Shown here piece after piece: positions 43,065 through 44,536 of a DNA stretch of 44,536 nucleotides (positions within the stretch are counted from its first letter, which is position 1; each line of letters begins with the position of its first letter). Under the pieces are notes generated by a model that had not been told where the DNA came from, did no database searches, and saw nothing but the letters and a program-made list of their open reading frames with translations. This DNA comes from Alphaproteobacteria bacterium. GTDB lineage: Bacteria; Pseudomonadota; Alphaproteobacteria; UBA11222. The stretch covers positions 1 through 44,536 of the forward strand of contig SHWM01000014.1 in the NCBI GenBank assembly GCA_009693835.1, written 5' to 3'. A program made the translations under genes and the position numbers.

Positions 43065-43844
43065 TTATTTAAGCCGTTCATTGAAAAAACCGATAACCCG
43101 GTCCAAAGCAAGCCTTGTCGGATGCCTGTCTTCGTCCACCAGATCGGTCGTCACCACGCTATGCGGTATCCAGTTTCCCGCCGGATTTCCATATTTACTG
43201 TCGATCTCAATCGCCTCGAAGCCATTCCCCAGTTCACGCTGCAAGGTCTCGAACCTGGCCTGCGGGCAGGCCGGGTCCTTGCTGAAACGCAGCCCCAGCA
43301 CTTTATCCCCCTGCGCTGTCCGGCGTTTGAGATTACTGAGTTCATCAGGACTGATATGCAACCCCGCCGCGCGCGCCTTCCCCAAGGGAAGCGGCAGGGA
43401 AGGCTGGCTCAGCACGGGCGCCATCATACAGGGTTCCATCATCAGGCTCAGCGCGAAATTGCCGGTCAGGCACATGCCGATGGCGCCCACCCCTCGCCCG
43501 CCCAGTTCGGTATGCACACTGCGGCACAGGGCGCGCAGCCAATCCGAAATCGGGCTGGATTTATGCGCGGCAAGAACTGAAAATTCGTGGCTGATGCAGG
43601 CGCGCGCAAACTCTTTCGCGATGTACCCCGCGCTGATGGCCCGGCCCGGCTCGCCGAACATCTGGGGCATCACGGCGGTGAAACCGGCCTCCGACACAAA
43701 CTCTGCAAAACGGATGACCTGCGGCGTGATGCCCGGAATTTCGTGCATGATCACCACACCCGGCCCTGTACCCCGCCAGAAGACGGGACGGTTTTTGCCG
43801 TCATGGATGAAACTGCGTTCAGTAAAACCTGTCAGCGCTGTCAT
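43065..43844 (-). CDS. Dienelactone hydrolase family protein
   Basis: 259-residue alpha/beta hydrolase of the dienelactone hydrolase family. The nucleophile is a cysteine in GAIGMCLTGNFAL (residue 125), and MHEIPGIT holds the conserved Glu (about E35). The C-terminal WIPHSVVT may hold the catalytic His. GGGGGG precedes ATG 43844; the frame extends to 43922 without support. Family members open lactones in aromatic degradation, but many act on other esters. It precedes the SDR by 28 bp, probably in one operon. Confidence 0.87.
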   Translation of the reverse strand: MTALTGFTERSFIHDGKNRPVFWRGTGPGVVIMHEIPGITPQVIRFAEFVSEAGFTAVMPQMFGEPGRAISAGYIAKEFARACISHEFSVLAAHKSSPISDWLRALCRSVHTELGGRGVGAIGMCLTGNFALSLMMEPCMMAPVLSQPSLPLPLGKARAAGLHISPDELSNLKRRTAQGDKVLGLRFSKDPACPQARFETLQRELGNGFEAIEIDSKYGNPAGNWIPHSVVTTDLVDEDRHPTRLALDRVIGFFNERLK

Positions 43845-44088
43845 GCACCCCCCGCTTGTCTTTCTTTCCCACTCATCATGGTCGCGCAAAGCAAACACTG
43901 TGACAAGGCTTCGATCACGCATACGCCCGGATCAGATAGAGTAACTGGCGCGCCCGGCCTTGCACACCGGCCTTGCACAGATGACCGCCAATTCCGGCTT
44001 TATGTGTCCCACCCCATCCATAACAAGGATAGCCAATGCCCCGGATTTATCTTATCTAATCACCCAGAGACATCAGGAAAGCCGGGAC

Positions 44089-44536
44089 ATGCTGCCGCAC
44101 GCCATTCTCTTCGACATGGATGATACGCTGATTTCCTCCTTCAGGGGACATCCGCGCGATGTCTGGCGCCGGACGCTCGATGAATTTCCCGCCGAACTGG
44201 AACACGCCGATCTGGACGCGACGGCGGATGCGCTTTACGCAGCCGCACAGGAATTCTGGTTGGATGTTTCGCGTCATAAAAGGGCGCGTCTGGATCTGAC
44301 GCGCACCCGGCGGGAAATCACGGGTATCGGCCTGCGGCGGGTCGGCATCGCGGACGATGCGCTGGCGCACCGTATCGGCGACGCCCTGCATCTGCTGCGC
44401 GAACGTGAAATGGCGCTGTTTCCCCATGCGCACGAACTATTGGACAGATTGCGGGCCGCCGGAGTCCGGCTGGCGCTGGTCACCAACGGCGCCAGCGAAC
44501 CACAACGCGACAAAATCCGCAGGTTTGATTTTGAAC
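44089..44536 (+). CDS. HAD-superfamily hydrolase (cut by window edge)
   Basis: The frame opened by ATG 44089 runs to the right edge of the window (149 codons visible). Motif I of the HAD fold is FDMDDTL near residues 9-15, with both aspartates. Motif II is LALVTNGAS near residue 128. The helical cap between them begins around SSFRGHPRDVWRRTL. This arrangement fits HAD-IA phosphatases such as the YjjG or haloacid dehalogenase type. A weak AGGAAA lies upstream. The rest is outside the window, so the specific activity cannot be assigned. Confidence 0.85.
   Translation, partial: MLPHAILFDMDDTLISSFRGHPRDVWRRTLDEFPAELEHADLDATADALYAAAQEFWLDVSRHKRARLDLTRTRREITGIGLRRVGIADDALAHRIGDALHLLREREMALFPHAHELLDRLRAAGVRLALVTNGASEPQRDKIRRFDFE

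Noticed and set aside
42843..43944. Long plus-strand frames over the SDR and hydrolase genes
   Set aside because: Antisense to two genes with intact catalytic motifs and good ribosome sites.

Overview
The window is a chromosomal stretch of an alphaproteobacterium. This follows from the families present (PhoX, PAS_5-type protein, ELM1-family protein, plant/alphaproteobacterial-type GshA, Coq4, NadQ-like regulator) and from the rsmE-gshA block divergent from ubiA. I cannot fix the order or genus. Coding density is high, with many 1-11 bp start/stop overlaps. I saw no rRNA, tRNA, CRISPR array, transposase, integrase or phage gene.

Layout. 1-2784 (minus): glutamyl-tRNA synthetase (cut by the window edge) and purEK. 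3129-8647 (plus): a soluble diguanylate cyclase, a perfect 25-bp-arm palindromic repeat, a small Rieske protein, a frameshifted Tat-exported PhoX-type phosphatase, an MFS carrier and a CDF zinc exporter. 8744-11223: a DUF35 protein, an SCP2-type thiolase and a frameshifted alpha/beta hydrolase. 11250-14568: a perfect FNR/FixK-type box before a 39-codon membrane ORF, a rhodanese, an EamA exporter, a hotdog thioesterase, an alpha/beta hydrolase and a second, degraded copy of the palindrome. 14566-21387: gshA and rsmE (minus), then ubiA, a desaturase, an ETF-beta-type lysine methyltransferase, ubiD and a MAPEG protein. 21445-26712: pmbA/tldD, an inositol-phosphatase-family gene, a CapD-type nucleotide-sugar dehydratase and a WecA-type glycosyl-1-phosphate transferase (envelope polysaccharide initiation).

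26665-34696 (minus): nadABC with two matching operator-like dyads upstream of nadA; a compositionally distinct FG-GAP/RTX/DUF4214 secreted-protein gene broken by a frameshift; then a NadQ-like NAD-biosynthesis regulator, a tyrosine-phosphatase-like protein and an HD hydrolase. The regulator and its probable target operon are separated only by the RTX gene. 34876-44536: PAS_5 protein, Lrp/AsnC regulator, a three-gene block (ELM1 family, 2OG-Fe(II) oxygenase, 657-aa unknown), two small membrane proteins, Coq4, TetR regulator, SDR, dienelactone hydrolase and a truncated HAD hydrolase.

Most genes are ordinary metabolism. The points most worth a second look are: the palindrome family whose outer TAG is the stop codon of the adjacent gene in both copies; the nad operators and regulator; the FNR-box/microprotein unit; the RTX gene with an in-frame T TTG GGG heptamer at its break; and the 7-bp repeat contraction that best explains the hydrolase frameshift. 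Three frameshifts in 44 kb, all of the same -1 class, also raise the possibility of assembly errors.
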